A stretch of DNA of 64,000 bases. It comes from Flavimarina sp. Hel_I_48 (GTDB lineage Bacteria > Bacteroidota > Bacteroidia > Flavobacteriales > Flavobacteriaceae). Of the stretch, positions 28,319 through 37,007 are shown piece after piece. A model generated the notes under the pieces. It saw only the letters and a list, made by a program, of their open reading frames with translations, was not told the DNA's origin and searched no databases. The position numbers and the translations under genes are program-made. Position 1 is the stretch's first letter. Each line of letters starts with the position of its first letter. Where the stretch lies: positions 320,001-384,000 of the forward strand of contig NZ_JPOL01000002.1 in the NCBI RefSeq assembly GCF_000733945.1. Direction: 5' to 3'.

Positions 28319-29017
28319 ATGGAGAAAAGTAGATTACCGCTTTACTTTAGTATTCTATTGATACTTGGCATTGTGGGGTGTTACTTTTTTATACCGACCA
28401 TAAGGGAATTTATGGACACAGCTTGGTCAGTTTTAACAAGTGATGATGAGCAGCATATCCAGGAATGGGTTTCGGGATTTGGATGGTTAGGCCCTATTCT
28501 TTTGATATTGGCAATGGTAGTACAGATGTTTTTAATAGTCATACCCACTATTGCCCTGATGGTCGTTTCTATTTTGGCGTATGGGCCCATATGGGGAAGT
28601 GTTATAGTTCTAATGGCTGTTTTTGCTGCTTCCTCTGTAGGATATTTTATTGGCCGATATTTGGGTAAAAACTTCATCACAAAATTATTGGGGGAAAAGA
28701 CAGAAAATAAAATCACAAAATTTATAGAAAGCTATGGCTCCTGGGCAGTTATCATAACAAGGCTCAACCCATTGTTATCAAATGATGCCATAAGTTTTAT
28801 AGCTGGGTTGTTAAAAATGGGGTATTGGAAGTTCATAGGGGCAACAATGGTAGGTATTTTACCCCTTACAGTATTCATAGCAATTTTAGGCAAATATACA
28901 GAACAGTTAAAAACGGGACTTTTATGGGGATCTATTTTGAGCTTGTCAATATTTATTTGCTATGTTTTATTGAAAAAATATATAATAATTGCTGATGACC
29001 ATAGTTTAATTGAATAG
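28319..29017 (+). CDS. TVP38/TMEM64-family (VTT domain) membrane protein
   Basis: The product has 232 residues with about six hydrophobic segments. The VTT/DedA core reads YFIGRYLGKNFITKLLG, then TRLNPLLSNDAISFIAGLLK and GYWKFIGATMVGILP, matching the family's conserved re-entrant region. Members are lipid scramblase- or flippase-like proteins of the cytoplasmic membrane. It starts 12 bp after the propeller gene and closes the run begun by the two-component genes. Confidence 0.85.
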   Translation: MEKSRLPLYFSILLILGIVGCYFFIPTIREFMDTAWSVLTSDDEQHIQEWVSGFGWLGPILLILAMVVQMFLIVIPTIALMVVSILAYGPIWGSVIVLMAVFAASSVGYFIGRYLGKNFITKLLGEKTENKITKFIESYGSWAVIITRLNPLLSNDAISFIAGLLKMGYWKFIGATMVGILPLTVFIAILGKYTEQLKTGLLWGSILSLSIFICYVLLKKYIIIADDHSLIE

Positions 29018-29705
29018 TTGATTGAAATTACAATGAATGGAGTTTCAAGTTTTGGGATGAATACCATGGAAATTGAATGGTCGGTCTCGATGGATAAAAT
29101 TCAGCCGCGTAAAACTGTATCAAACATTCATTGGGAACAACCTATACATTTGTAATGAACACACAAACTGAACATCATCCGGCTTCACTGTCAAACCTAA
29201 AGCTCATTTCCCATACTATATTATTGGACATTATAAGATATCCATTAAAAATTATGTTAGGGTATTTGTCTTTTATCTAAGCAGATATCAAAATTTGATC
29301 CTATCAATGAATATATAGCAGCAGCATAATTAATAAATTATGTTATCAACATATTACCTCTATTTGAGGTCAATTACATGAAAAGGCACAATAACAAATT
29401 CAACAAAAAAAGGCAAAATATAAAAATAATGACCGCTATAATTATCTGTAAATAAAATTTAAGGTCGTTCATAACTTGTTCATTAAAAGATTTCCTCGTT
29501 TCCTGGGTAACAGAAGGGCATATTTATATTATTCCTCTATGAAAATTATATGGATCTTTTTGAATGTCTTCAATAAATATGGGGGGATAGGCAATAACCA
29601 TATAAGTAGGAAAATGATCACAAGGTTAGAAAAGACTATTAAATTATAAAATTTTCGATCATCAATAATACCTCGTATTCAATACCACATTCAATTGATC
29701 TTTTC
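29018..29705. other. 688-bp gap between convergent transcripts
   Basis: No supported gene. A 40-codon frame from 29033 has no recognisable features. Bases 29185-29245 resemble the second half of the dispersed repeat (AAGCTCATTTCCCATACTAT, TATTGGACAT). The remainder is AT-rich and shows no terminator hairpin that I could see. Confidence 0.5.
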
Positions 29706-30089
29706 TTATATCAATAGTTTACCGAGCACTTTTATCTTAAAACTCGCATAAGCGCTTAAGTGTCCCATATGTTTTGCCCTATACCTTTCATGGATTTTGA
29801 CCCACTCCGAGTGATGGCCACCACGACCGTATTCCATTTCAGTTTTTATGTCCTGTTGATATTTACAGAGATCTGCCACTGTAAGGGTGTTCGCCCTTCG
29901 CCAGGCCAGTAGGTCATATCTTATTCTATCATCCCTCAAAACATGTTTTTCGATCAGTAATAGCATCCCCAATTCATGGTTCAAACCCTCAAGTCCCTCT
30001 ATCCAATCATCGGCTTCGGCCATGTCCTTTTGAAAAAGCCTTATCTCAAGTTCCCTGATCCTGACATTCAGTTCTCTGATTGCTGACAA
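29706..30089 (-). CDS. Conserved-looking cytoplasmic protein, last gene of the gdh operon
   Basis: The product has 127 residues, charged and helical, with no signal peptide and no recognised domain. Two helical stretches (about 1-50 and 60-115) suggest a coiled-coil or four-helix fold, similar in style to the gene 26 bp upstream. Both end the operon that starts at the sigma-54 promoter at 32910. Function unknown. Confidence 0.65.
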   Translation of the reverse strand: MSAIRELNVRIRELEIRLFQKDMAEADDWIEGLEGLNHELGMLLLIEKHVLRDDRIRYDLLAWRRANTLTVADLCKYQQDIKTEMEYGRGGHHSEWVKIHERYRAKHMGHLSAYASFKIKVLGKLLI

Positions 30090-30115
30090 TGTGCTGTGTT
30101 GATTTTATGTTATAT

Positions 30116-30523
30116 CTAATTCAATGTGTGACCCACATTTTGACTGGCGGAAACCACAGTGAAAAAATCCTCCTTCAACCTATCGTATTTCTCCAGGTTA
30201 TAGTGGTAGAGCATCCTGAAATCCCTATGCCGTTTGCCATAATATTGATCGCACTGCAGGTCCTCGCATTCCAGTATTTTGCCTGCCTCGTTTTTATATC
30301 TGTAAAGCGCGTCCAATTGTGAGCGGTTCTCCTTTTTCTTGTCCATCAGCTTTTGATAAAGCAGGTTTTTTTCACTACATATACCACTGATTATCTCAAG
30401 CATACTATCGATATCACATTCTATGGAACCCAGATGCTTCAGCCATCCCTCCAGTTCCATCATTTTATTCTTTTGCAGTTTCTCATGCTCAGAATCGTGA
30501 TCATACATCCGTACCGTTGACAT
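30116..30523 (-). CDS. Charged coiled-coil protein in the gdh operon
   Basis: The product has 135 residues, almost wholly helical, with heptad-like Leu/Ile spacing and two cysteine pairs (SIECDIDS with SGICSEKN, and LECEDLQCDQ). No domain was recognised. It lies 27 bp after the GreA/GreB-like gene. The close spacing suggests it acts with the other cytoplasmic products of this operon. Confidence 0.65.
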   Translation of the reverse strand: MSTVRMYDHDSEHEKLQKNKMMELEGWLKHLGSIECDIDSMLEIISGICSEKNLLYQKLMDKKKENRSQLDALYRYKNEAGKILECEDLQCDQYYGKRHRDFRMLYHYNLEKYDRLKEDFFTVVSASQNVGHTLN

Positions 30524-30550
30524 ATCATATAATTTAATTTGATTATTTAT

Positions 30551-30967
30551 TTAAATCAGGATCGAGGAGGCCGTTGGGGTGCCGGACTGTTTCACCTTCA
30601 CAATGGAGAGTTCCTTGGTCCCATTGGGAAATTCCCATTTTAAGTGATCACCGGTGGAATATCCTATGAGCACCATTCCCATAAGGGACATAATGGAAAT
30701 CTTATCGCTCTTGGTATCCCTCTCGGAGGGTATTACCAATTGAATGGTCCTGTTCCATTCCCCTGCCTTAATTGTAACCGTACTGTTGAAGCGTACCACA
30801 TCGGATGGCACGTCCTGCTCATCCACGATAAGGGCCCCGGATAGTTCCTCATTTAGCCTTTTCACGGCATTTTTTTCAACCATATCTCTATGTGGTGCAG
30901 CCAGGTTCATCAGCCTTTTTAATAGAACATATTCCTTTTTTTCAAGGATCAAACTTCCGTATTTCAT
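30551..30967 (-). CDS. GreA/GreB C-terminal-domain protein (Rnk-like)
   Basis: The product has 138 residues. A short helical N-terminus (LILEKKEYVLLKRLMNLA) lacks the long coiled coil of true GreA and is followed by the FKBP-like GreA/GreB C-terminal domain (about 50-128: VRFNSTVTIK, IQLVIPSERDTKSDKISIMS, MGMVLIGYSTGD). Rnk-type proteins bind RNA polymerase without cleaving the transcript. Its place after glutamate dehydrogenase under a sigma-54 promoter suggests a stress or nitrogen-linked tuning role, which is an inference. Confidence 0.82.
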   Translation of the reverse strand: MKYGSLILEKKEYVLLKRLMNLAAPHRDMVEKNAVKRLNEELSGALIVDEQDVPSDVVRFNSTVTIKAGEWNRTIQLVIPSERDTKSDKISIMSLMGMVLIGYSTGDHLKWEFPNGTKELSIVKVKQSGTPTASSILI

Positions 30968-30990
30968 TTTAATAAGGGTAAAGTGAATTA

Positions 30991-32304
30991 TTATGGGAAA
31001 ATCCCCCGTTGTACATAGGCTTTTTCTATACGCTCAATGGCGATTATATATGCAGCGGTGCGCATATCTATGTTGCGCTCCTCTGCCGCCCTTAGGACAT
31101 TATGAAAACTGGCACCCAGTTTTGTTTCCAGCTTTTCCATGACTTCTTCAAGTTTCCAGAGTTCACCATTTCGGTTTTGCAACCATTCAAAATAACTTGT
31201 GATCACGCCGCCCGAATTACACAGTATATCCGGGATAATGGCCACCCCTCTATTTAAAAGTATCTTTTCACCTTCCACATTGGTAGGACCATTTGCACCC
31301 TCGGCAATGAGAATGGCTTTGATGGAGGGGGCATTATCTTGAGTGATCTGGTTGCCCAGCGCAGCTGGGATTATAATGTCGCAATCAAGACCAAAGAAGT
31401 CATCTTTATCAATCTGGTTCGCTTCCGGATAGTTTTGCACGCTTCCTTCGTTGGCTTTGATGTGACCATATAGGGTTTCCACATCGATCCCGGTACTGGT
31501 ATATATACTGGCAAACGCATCCTGCACCCCAACCATCACCGCTCCTGCTTTTTCCATAAAAAGTGCGGCCCAATAGCCTACATTGCCAAAACCCTGAACG
31601 ATGAAACGTTTACCTGTTATATCTATATTTTTTTCTTCCATCCATAACTTTATACAAAGGAACACACCGTAACCTGTGGCACGGTCCCTCCCTTCCAGTC
31701 CGCCTGAGCCCACAGGTTTTCCAGTCACCACATGTTGATAGGTAGAACGTTCAGACGGGCTTTTCGTAGACATATAAGTATCTGCTATCCAGGCCATGGT
31801 CTGCGCATTGGTGTTTACATCTGGTGCCGGTATATCGTGCTCTGGCCCTATATTTTCGCCCAGGGCGTAGGTAAAACGTCTTGTTATACGTTCAAGTTCA
31901 GACTGCGTATAAAGTTTAGGATTGATTTTTATCCCCCCTTTGGCACCGCCATATGGTAACCCAGCCAATGACGTTTTCCAGGTCATCCACATGGCGAGTG
32001 CCCTCGCTGCATCTATATCCACCGTGTCATGATAGCGCAGCCCTCCTTTATAAGGGCCAAGAGCATTATTATGTTGCACGCGATACCCAGTAAATATTTC
32101 GACATCCCCATTATCCCGCTTAGCAGGAAAGTGAATAATAAGTTCATTGTTGGTCACCGCAAGGATCTTGCGTATATTGGGATTGAGATTTATGTGATCA
32201 GCGGCGGTATTGAACTGTTCCATCACATTTTCAACCATTCCGGTAGCATTTTTCTTTGGTTCTGGATGATTTTTCAACTTTCTGTTCATTTCTTTTAATT
32301 CCAT
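30991..32304 (-). CDS. Glutamate dehydrogenase (Glu/Leu/Phe/Val family)
   Basis: The product has 437 residues, a full-length hexameric-type enzyme. The N-terminal substrate domain has GPYKGGLRYH, KTSLAGLPYGGAKGGI (catalytic Lys) and PAPDVNT. The Rossmann domain has VQGFGNVGYWAALFMEKAGA (about 241-260). It interconverts glutamate and 2-oxoglutarate with ammonium and NAD(P). The length and motif set point to the short class, often catabolic. It is the third gene of a six-gene run, 16 bp after the preceding gene, and is controlled by the sigma-54 promoter at 32910-32925. Confidence 0.9.
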   Translation of the reverse strand: MELKEMNRKLKNHPEPKKNATGMVENVMEQFNTAADHINLNPNIRKILAVTNNELIIHFPAKRDNGDVEIFTGYRVQHNNALGPYKGGLRYHDTVDIDAARALAMWMTWKTSLAGLPYGGAKGGIKINPKLYTQSELERITRRFTYALGENIGPEHDIPAPDVNTNAQTMAWIADTYMSTKSPSERSTYQHVVTGKPVGSGGLEGRDRATGYGVFLCIKLWMEEKNIDITGKRFIVQGFGNVGYWAALFMEKAGAVMVGVQDAFASIYTSTGIDVETLYGHIKANEGSVQNYPEANQIDKDDFFGLDCDIIIPAALGNQITQDNAPSIKAILIAEGANGPTNVEGEKILLNRGVAIIPDILCNSGGVITSYFEWLQNRNGELWKLEEVMEKLETKLGASFHNVLRAAEERNIDMRTAAYIIAIERIEKAYVQRGIFP

Positions 32305-32320
32305 TGCTAATAAATTTGGT

Positions 32321-32695
32321 TTAAATGTCGTCCGTTAGTTTAACCTCTCCTGTTTCCAACGCTTTATCAAGATCAATAGAGATTGTTTTTAGCGTATTGA
32401 AGAATTTTTTACCATCTTTTCTTTTTACGCGAACCTCCGTTTTACAATTTTCTGTTATTGTTACCTCCGTTACTTTAATTTTCTCTCCACTTAATTTGTT
32501 GAAGTTCTTTATGCCGCCACGCTTTTTTAGAAAATTAGCTCTCGGGAGATTGATATATTTGTAAGAATGAGCGGAGGGCTTTGCGATCTCTAGCTCATCT
32601 CCAGAATATATTTTTATAGCTTGGTCGCAATCTCTGTTTTCTTGCGCATTTAAGCCCGACAGTGAAAGCCCCCCAATAATCAGATATTTTATCAT
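32321..32695 (-). CDS. Small exported protein in the gdh operon
   Basis: The product has 124 residues with a short signal peptide (about 1-17, GLSLSGLNAQE) and a basic, beta-rich body with two cysteines (NRDCDQ and ENCKTE) that could form a disulfide. No family was recognised. It begins 11 bp after the small Cys-rich gene and ends 16 bp before glutamate dehydrogenase. Confidence 0.7.
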   Translation of the reverse strand: MIKYLIIGGLSLSGLNAQENRDCDQAIKIYSGDELEIAKPSAHSYKYINLPRANFLKKRGGIKNFNKLSGEKIKVTEVTITENCKTEVRVKRKDGKKFFNTLKTISIDLDKALETGEVKLTDDI

Positions 32696-32706
32696 TGTCT
32701 TGGTTT

Positions 32707-32880
32707 TTAATCGTTAATAACATCTATCTCAATGTGCTGAGCCATACCCGTGCTCCGTTGTAACAGATTGTCACAATTGCTGTAATCACTGCACGACCAG
32801 ACCTTATCTTTTTGATCGGTAAGCACACAATACCGAATATGAACACAATCTCTGCATATACTGAAGGAAGTTGCTTTCAT
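32707..32880 (-). CDS. 57-residue Cys-rich protein, first gene of the sigma-54 gdh operon
   Basis: A complete short frame from ATG at 32880 to TAA at 32707. It encodes five cysteines in a regular pattern (SICRDCVHIRYCVLTD, WSCSDY, NCDN), which suggests a small zinc or Fe-S knuckle. A sigma-54 promoter lies 30 bp upstream and the next gene starts 11 bp downstream, so position as well as composition supports it. The CVLTDQ and WSCSDY pieces look like a conserved flavobacterial short-protein pattern, though I could not check this. It is predicted cytoplasmic. Confidence 0.65.
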   Translation of the reverse strand: MKATSFSICRDCVHIRYCVLTDQKDKVWSCSDYSNCDNLLQRSTGMAQHIEIDVIND

Positions 32881-32909
32881 TGTTTCTGTTTTTACTTTTT
32901 TCTATATAG

Positions 32910-32925
32910 GCAATACAGATGCCAA
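32910..32925 (-). promoter_or_regulatory. Sigma-54 promoter of the gdh operon
   Basis: On the minus strand the sequence TTGGCATCTGTATTGC matches the sigma-54 consensus TTGGCAC-N5-TTGC: GG at 32923-32922, exactly 10 nt, then GC at 32911-32910. The expected start of transcription is near 32899, 19 bp before the ATG at 32880. Confidence 0.78.
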
Positions 32926-33010
32926 GTGATAGATCCCAGTTTGGCATTATAACTTAACCCCCCTAATTTCAATGGTTTGTTAAATAATCTCACCACATAA
33001 AGCTTAAAGT

Positions 33011-33054
33011 AAAATGGATAGATAATACCCGGCTGGGTATTATCTATCCATTTT
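33011..33054. promoter_or_regulatory. 20-bp-arm perfect palindrome, probable enhancer of the NtrC-type regulator
   Basis: Each arm reads AAAATGGATAGATAATACCC, with loop GGCT and a perfect inverted second arm. It lies between two divergent sigma-54 promoters, centred about 133 bp from the minus-strand start and 240 bp from the plus-strand start, normal distances for NtrC-type activator sites. As RNA it would also be a strong hairpin, but no gene points into it, so a terminator role is less likely. Confidence 0.65.
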
Positions 33055-33246
33055 AAATCTAATTATTTAAGATATGAGATAAAGTTAGGAATCTGTATGG
33101 AAATATACTTGAACCTTGAAGTCCATGAGCGATCGAAACCGGGTGATGCCCATACATGGACGGTTATTAACAGGTCAAAACCCTCGAATGTTGGAAAGAT
33201 TTTTATATCCTAACGATTTAATAAAATCTTTGATTTGATATTTATT

Positions 33247-33263
33247 TTGGTAGAAGTTTTGCA
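33247..33263 (+). promoter_or_regulatory. Sigma-54 promoter of the first four-helix-bundle gene
   Basis: TTGGTAGAAGTTTTGCA has GG at 33249-33250, 10 nt, then GC at 33261-33262. The ATG is at 33305, giving a leader of about 30 nt. Confidence 0.7.
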
Positions 33264-33304
33264 ATGTATTACTCGAGATGTAAAGTGTCTAATAAAAAAA
33301 ATAT

Positions 33305-33949
33305 ATGGCCACAATTACTTTAGCAAAACGATTAAATGTCATTCTTGCCATTTCAATGATCTTCCTGCTAATCCTGGTGACTAACCGGATAGATATAAAA
33401 TATTCCCGTGATATACAACATTATATAAAAGAAGTCTACAATGACCGTATAAAAGTACAGGGGTATATTTTTTCCATCTCCACCATACTCTCTAGTAAAA
33501 GGCTCGCTCTAATAAGTAAACAAATAAAGCAGCGGAGCGCTGAAGAAAATGAAAGAATAGATTTGCTCCTTTCACATTTCGAGGCGACCAAACTAACGGT
33601 TGAGGAGAAAAAATACTTTGAAAGTTTGCAAGTTAATTTTGATAAATTGATTGAACTGGAAGTCATGAGCAGTCCCCTAAAAGAAAATCAGGAACTTTTG
33701 AGAAATAAAATTTCAAAAACTTTGGGACTAATGGATACTGCCCTATTAAAACTTTCGGAGATACAGATCCAAGAAAGTAAGGAGTTGACCAATGATGCAC
33801 ATAAATCATTGAGCATGAGCGCCACTATTTCTAATTTAGAAATTGGCTTTATCATTATTATTGGTATTGCCATCCAGTTTATCCTCTTCTATAAAATAAA
33901 AAAAGCTCCGCGATCAGATTATTTTGAAAAAAACCATTTAAAAAATTGA
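33305..33949 (+). CDS. Chemoreceptor-like four-helix-bundle membrane protein, copy A
   Basis: The product has 214 residues. An N-terminal membrane segment (about 10-27), a roughly 145-residue helical extracytoplasmic domain of the 4HB_MCP type (YNDRIKVQGYIFSISTIL and later LLKLSEIQIQESKEL), and a second membrane segment (about 178-196) are followed by a short basic tail. There is no HAMP, signalling or kinase domain, so it is a bare sensor module. Copy B at 34883 has the same plan. It is transcribed from a sigma-54 promoter and probably works with the NtrC-type system nearby. Confidence 0.8.
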   Translation: MATITLAKRLNVILAISMIFLLILVTNRIDIKYSRDIQHYIKEVYNDRIKVQGYIFSISTILSSKRLALISKQIKQRSAEENERIDLLLSHFEATKLTVEEKKYFESLQVNFDKLIELEVMSSPLKENQELLRNKISKTLGLMDTALLKLSEIQIQESKELTNDAHKSLSMSATISNLEIGFIIIIGIAIQFILFYKIKKAPRSDYFEKNHLKN

Positions 33950-34039
33950 AAATCTTCAAAATCGAAATGATAAAAAGGGAATTAGTATAAGTTTTGTATA
34001 GTATGTAGTGAATGAACAACCCACGTATATCTTCGAACT

Positions 34040-34640
34040 GAATTATCTCCAAATGAATTCTTGATATTGTGCATGTTTCGAAGGATTTTCCGGAAGTCCG
34101 AAGTATATCGGCAACCTTGGTTTCATAGTTTCCCTTTGGCCAGAGGATTTTTCTAATGTACGTAAGCTTTATTTCCTGTAAGGTAACGAATGCTCCTTGC
34201 GGAAAATCTATTGAATACTTGAGCTTATCAGGCAACTGTGCAACGGTGATCGTTTTATCGCACATGATAACTGACCGACTGAATTACATTTTCATGTTCC
34301 CTATATTTCCCAGTCAATTTAGGGATATTCTCTTTTGGATAGAGATATGGAAATATCTCTATTTTCACTATGGTAAGAGAATAAAAAGATCCTCACTAAC
34401 TAATCCCTTCTTTATCATCCCTTACAGGTTACCATTGGCAGCTGCGACAAATCGCAGATCTAACTTTTCCGGCTTCTGGGAACCCATGCGCACCACCTCT
34501 ATTTACCGAAGCAAACGTAACCACCTGGATTGCACTATTAGGGCACATTCCCTATATCATCCAAGTTCATATGCCCTTTCAAGAATCTTGAAATTATCAA
34601 TAGTTTTCCCGTGCTTTTGCCTTTGAATTAAATCTGGTAG
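34040..34640 (-). pseudogene. Decayed second copy of the NtrC-type regulator gene
   Basis: On the minus strand this region matches the intact gene at 37008-38330 in order. One long piece reads MCDKTITVAQLPDKLKYSID (intact copy MCDKTITPAQLPDNLKYSID) and continues through a corrupted helix-turn-helix. A second stretch at 34430-34545 copies the AAA+ segment around 37480-37600. A central block is deleted and stops and frameshifts break the rest. The receiver domain is missing. It is a relic of a duplicated membrane-sensor plus ntrC unit. Confidence 0.85.
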
Positions 34641-34726
34641 AAAGTACAGTGTTTTGAAATTGTTAATTTCTATATATGATGGAAGAAATAAAATATCCGA
34701 AGTTCTATATTGGTTAAAATATTACC

Positions 34727-34749
34727 AACTGGATATTTATTATCCAGTT
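34727..34749. promoter_or_regulatory. Palindrome upstream of copy B, possible enhancer
   Basis: AACTGGATA-TTTAT-TATCCAGTT is a perfect 9-bp inverted repeat about 109 bp before the predicted start of transcription of the second four-helix-bundle gene. It shares TGGATA / TATCCA half-sites with the palindrome at 33011-33054. Confidence 0.5.
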
Positions 34750-34820
34750 AAAAATACCATGGAAAACATAATAAACCTATAAAAAGCTGTTTCATAACTA
34801 TTTAAGAAAAAACCTATTTT

Positions 34821-34837
34821 TCGGTAAGATATTTGAA
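34821..34837 (+). promoter_or_regulatory. Degenerate sigma-54-like promoter of copy B
   Basis: TCGGTAAGATATTTGAA has GG, 10 nt, then GA in place of GC. It lines up base for base in spacing with the promoter at 33247 and lies 46 bp before the ATG. It may be weak or inactive. Confidence 0.4.
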
Positions 34838-34882
34838 ATCAGAATTCTGAGAAATGATAAGCCGTGACCAAATAATTTCATT

Positions 34883-35494
34883 ATGCCCAAGAAAACTACC
34901 ATTGCGAAACGTATCAATACCCTACTTGCAATTTCAATTGTCTTTTTGCTTATACTCTGGACAAACCGCATCGATCAAAAACATTTTGATATTGCCCAAA
35001 ATTCTGTGAACGAAGTTTATAACGATCGTATGGTGGTACAGGATTATATATTTTCCATATCTAATGTCCTGTTCGAAAAAAAAATGGGTTTAAGCGACAG
35101 TTTGAGCAAAGGGATACAGCATGAAGAAAATAAGGTCATCCAAGATTATATTTCTGATTTTCGGTCAACCAAATTAACCATTAGTGAAGGACAGCACCTA
35201 GAGCAATTGGAGACGGATTTCGAACGGTTGGTAAGTTTGGAAAACAAACATATTGCCTCTGATGGACCCAGATCTTTGATTAAAAATAAAATTCATGAAA
35301 CCTTAGAGAGTATGCATTCCCATCTGTTGAACCTTTCAGAAATTCAACTTAAGGAGAGTAAAAACTTGATAGATAGTGCACAGAAGTCCTTAGATACAAG
35401 TTCACTCCTGTCACATATAGAAATTGCTTTTTTGATAATTACCGGTATTGCCGTACAGTTCATCATCTTCTATCGAGTAAAAAAGACCTCCTAA
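34883..35494 (+). CDS. Chemoreceptor-like four-helix-bundle membrane protein, copy B
   Basis: The product has 203 residues with the same plan as copy A: TM1 (about 11-28), 4HB_MCP-like helical domain and TM2 (about 175-193), with closely matching segments (AKRINTLLAISIVFLLILWT, VNEVYNDRMVVQDYIFSISN, LLNLSEIQLKESKNL). The C-terminal tail is shorter (RVKKTS). It is a duplicate of the 33305 gene. It sits 69 bp before nhaA, with which it may be co-transcribed. Confidence 0.8.
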   Translation: MPKKTTIAKRINTLLAISIVFLLILWTNRIDQKHFDIAQNSVNEVYNDRMVVQDYIFSISNVLFEKKMGLSDSLSKGIQHEENKVIQDYISDFRSTKLTISEGQHLEQLETDFERLVSLENKHIASDGPRSLIKNKIHETLESMHSHLLNLSEIQLKESKNLIDSAQKSLDTSSLLSHIEIAFLIITGIAVQFIIFYRVKKTS

Positions 35495-35563
35495 TCATCA
35501 TTAAAAATTAATGGCTTCTCACAATCGAGCATTAAAATTTCAATCAATTATCTATATAATAGC

Positions 35564-36868
35564 ATGATTAAAAAAATTACAGGTAAATCATTATTACAGA
35601 AATTTGTTCAAATAGAAAGTTGGGGTGGCATATTATTGATCCTAACAACCCTAATTGCCCTATTTTGGGCGAATTCGCCCTTTTCCGAACATTATGAGAA
35701 CCTGTGGAATTATAACTTAGGGGTTAGACTGGAGGGGTTCGAGCTTAATAAGCCGCTCCTTTTATGGATCAATGATGGGTTGATGACAATTTTCTTCTTT
35801 TTGATAGGTCTTGAGATCAAGCGGGAAGTACTAATAGGAGAACTGAATACTTTAAAGAAATTATCTTTCCCGCTCTTTGGGGCTCTTGGCGGCATGTTAA
35901 TACCTGTTGCATTTTTCCTTGTATTAAATCAAAATGATGATACATTTAAGGGTTGGGGCATACCAATGGCGACTGATATAGCGTTCTCCCTGGCAATCCT
36001 AAACGCTCTGGGCAGTAGGGTACCCTTAAGCCTAAAAGTATTCTTGACCGCCTTTGCAATTGTAGATGATCTGGGTGCTGTTCTCGTTATTGCCGCTTTT
36101 TATAGCGGGTCAGTTAATCTTGCAATGATCGCATGGGCCTTTGGACTACTTTTTTTCTTATACTTCCTTTCCTATAAAGGGTACTTCTCTAAATTCATAA
36201 TGATATCGCTTGGCGTCGTCATATGGATTTTATTCCTAAAATCTGGTGTTCATCCTACCCTAGCAGGGGTATTACTTGCTTTTTCAGTGCCCATTGGACA
36301 AAATATTAACACCTCTGAATTTTTAGAAAACCTTACTACCATTACCTCAAATATAAAAAATGCTGTTATCTCCCAAAAACCTATCTTAAGCAGTGAGCAA
36401 ATTCAACAAATAGAAGACTTACAAGATTGGACCGAACGTTATCAATCACCATTACAAAATATGGAACACAGCCTTCATGGATGGGTCGCCTATTTGATAA
36501 TCCCACTATTTGCGCTGGCCAATGCGGGGATAAATATTATTAGCACTACAAATATGGATACTGGACTTATTTTAAACATTGTCATATGTCTGGTACTAGG
36601 TAAGAGTATTGGTGTGACAACAACGGTATTTCTTGCCAAAAAACTGGGCCTTACTGAAATACCGGAAGATATTTCAATGTCGCACATAATAGGGGCTTCT
36701 TTTCTGGCGGGTATAGGGTTTACTATGGCCATATTTGTTTCCAATTTAGCGTTCGATGGTGATGTGATCTTTAACCTATCTTCAAAAATGGGTATTCTTA
36801 TAGGATCATTTGTAGCAGCAGCTATTGGTTATCTCGTATTGAGGTTCAATCGAACTAAAGATATTTAG
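35564..36868 (+). CDS. nhaA: Na+/H+ antiporter NhaA
   Basis: The product has 434 residues with about twelve membrane segments and NhaA hallmarks: WINDGLMTIFFFLIGLEIKR, the paired aspartates in TAFAIVDDLGAVLVIA (ion-binding site, about 164-179), GVHPTLAGVLLAFSVP, and a C-terminal GIGFTMAIFVSNLAF. It exports sodium in exchange for protons, as expected of a marine organism. The loop at about 250-300 is longer than in the E. coli protein. It lies between the copy B sensor and the convergent regulator gene. Confidence 0.92.
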   Translation: MIKKITGKSLLQKFVQIESWGGILLILTTLIALFWANSPFSEHYENLWNYNLGVRLEGFELNKPLLLWINDGLMTIFFFLIGLEIKREVLIGELNTLKKLSFPLFGALGGMLIPVAFFLVLNQNDDTFKGWGIPMATDIAFSLAILNALGSRVPLSLKVFLTAFAIVDDLGAVLVIAAFYSGSVNLAMIAWAFGLLFFLYFLSYKGYFSKFIMISLGVVIWILFLKSGVHPTLAGVLLAFSVPIGQNINTSEFLENLTTITSNIKNAVISQKPILSSEQIQQIEDLQDWTERYQSPLQNMEHSLHGWVAYLIIPLFALANAGINIISTTNMDTGLILNIVICLVLGKSIGVTTTVFLAKKLGLTEIPEDISMSHIIGASFLAGIGFTMAIFVSNLAFDGDVIFNLSSKMGILIGSFVAAAIGYLVLRFNRTKDI

Positions 36869-37007
36869 CGTTTTGTAAACCTGATTCGCAGCTGTACTAA
36901 TTATAAAATAAGATTTTACCCTGAGAAGGCTTATTAATATATTAATTGAAAGCATTTAGAAAATTACATGCCACAATATCTACAATTTGAATATTAGGTA
37001 TTAAACT

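Noticed and set aside
29033..29155. 40-codon frame in the large gap
   Set aside because: No recognisable feature and no promoter or ribosome site.
33011..33054. Large palindrome as an intrinsic terminator
   Set aside because: No transcript runs into it; it lies between two divergent promoters, so an enhancer is likelier.
34156..34626. 156-codon plus-strand frame
   Set aside because: It is the antisense of the decayed ntrC copy.
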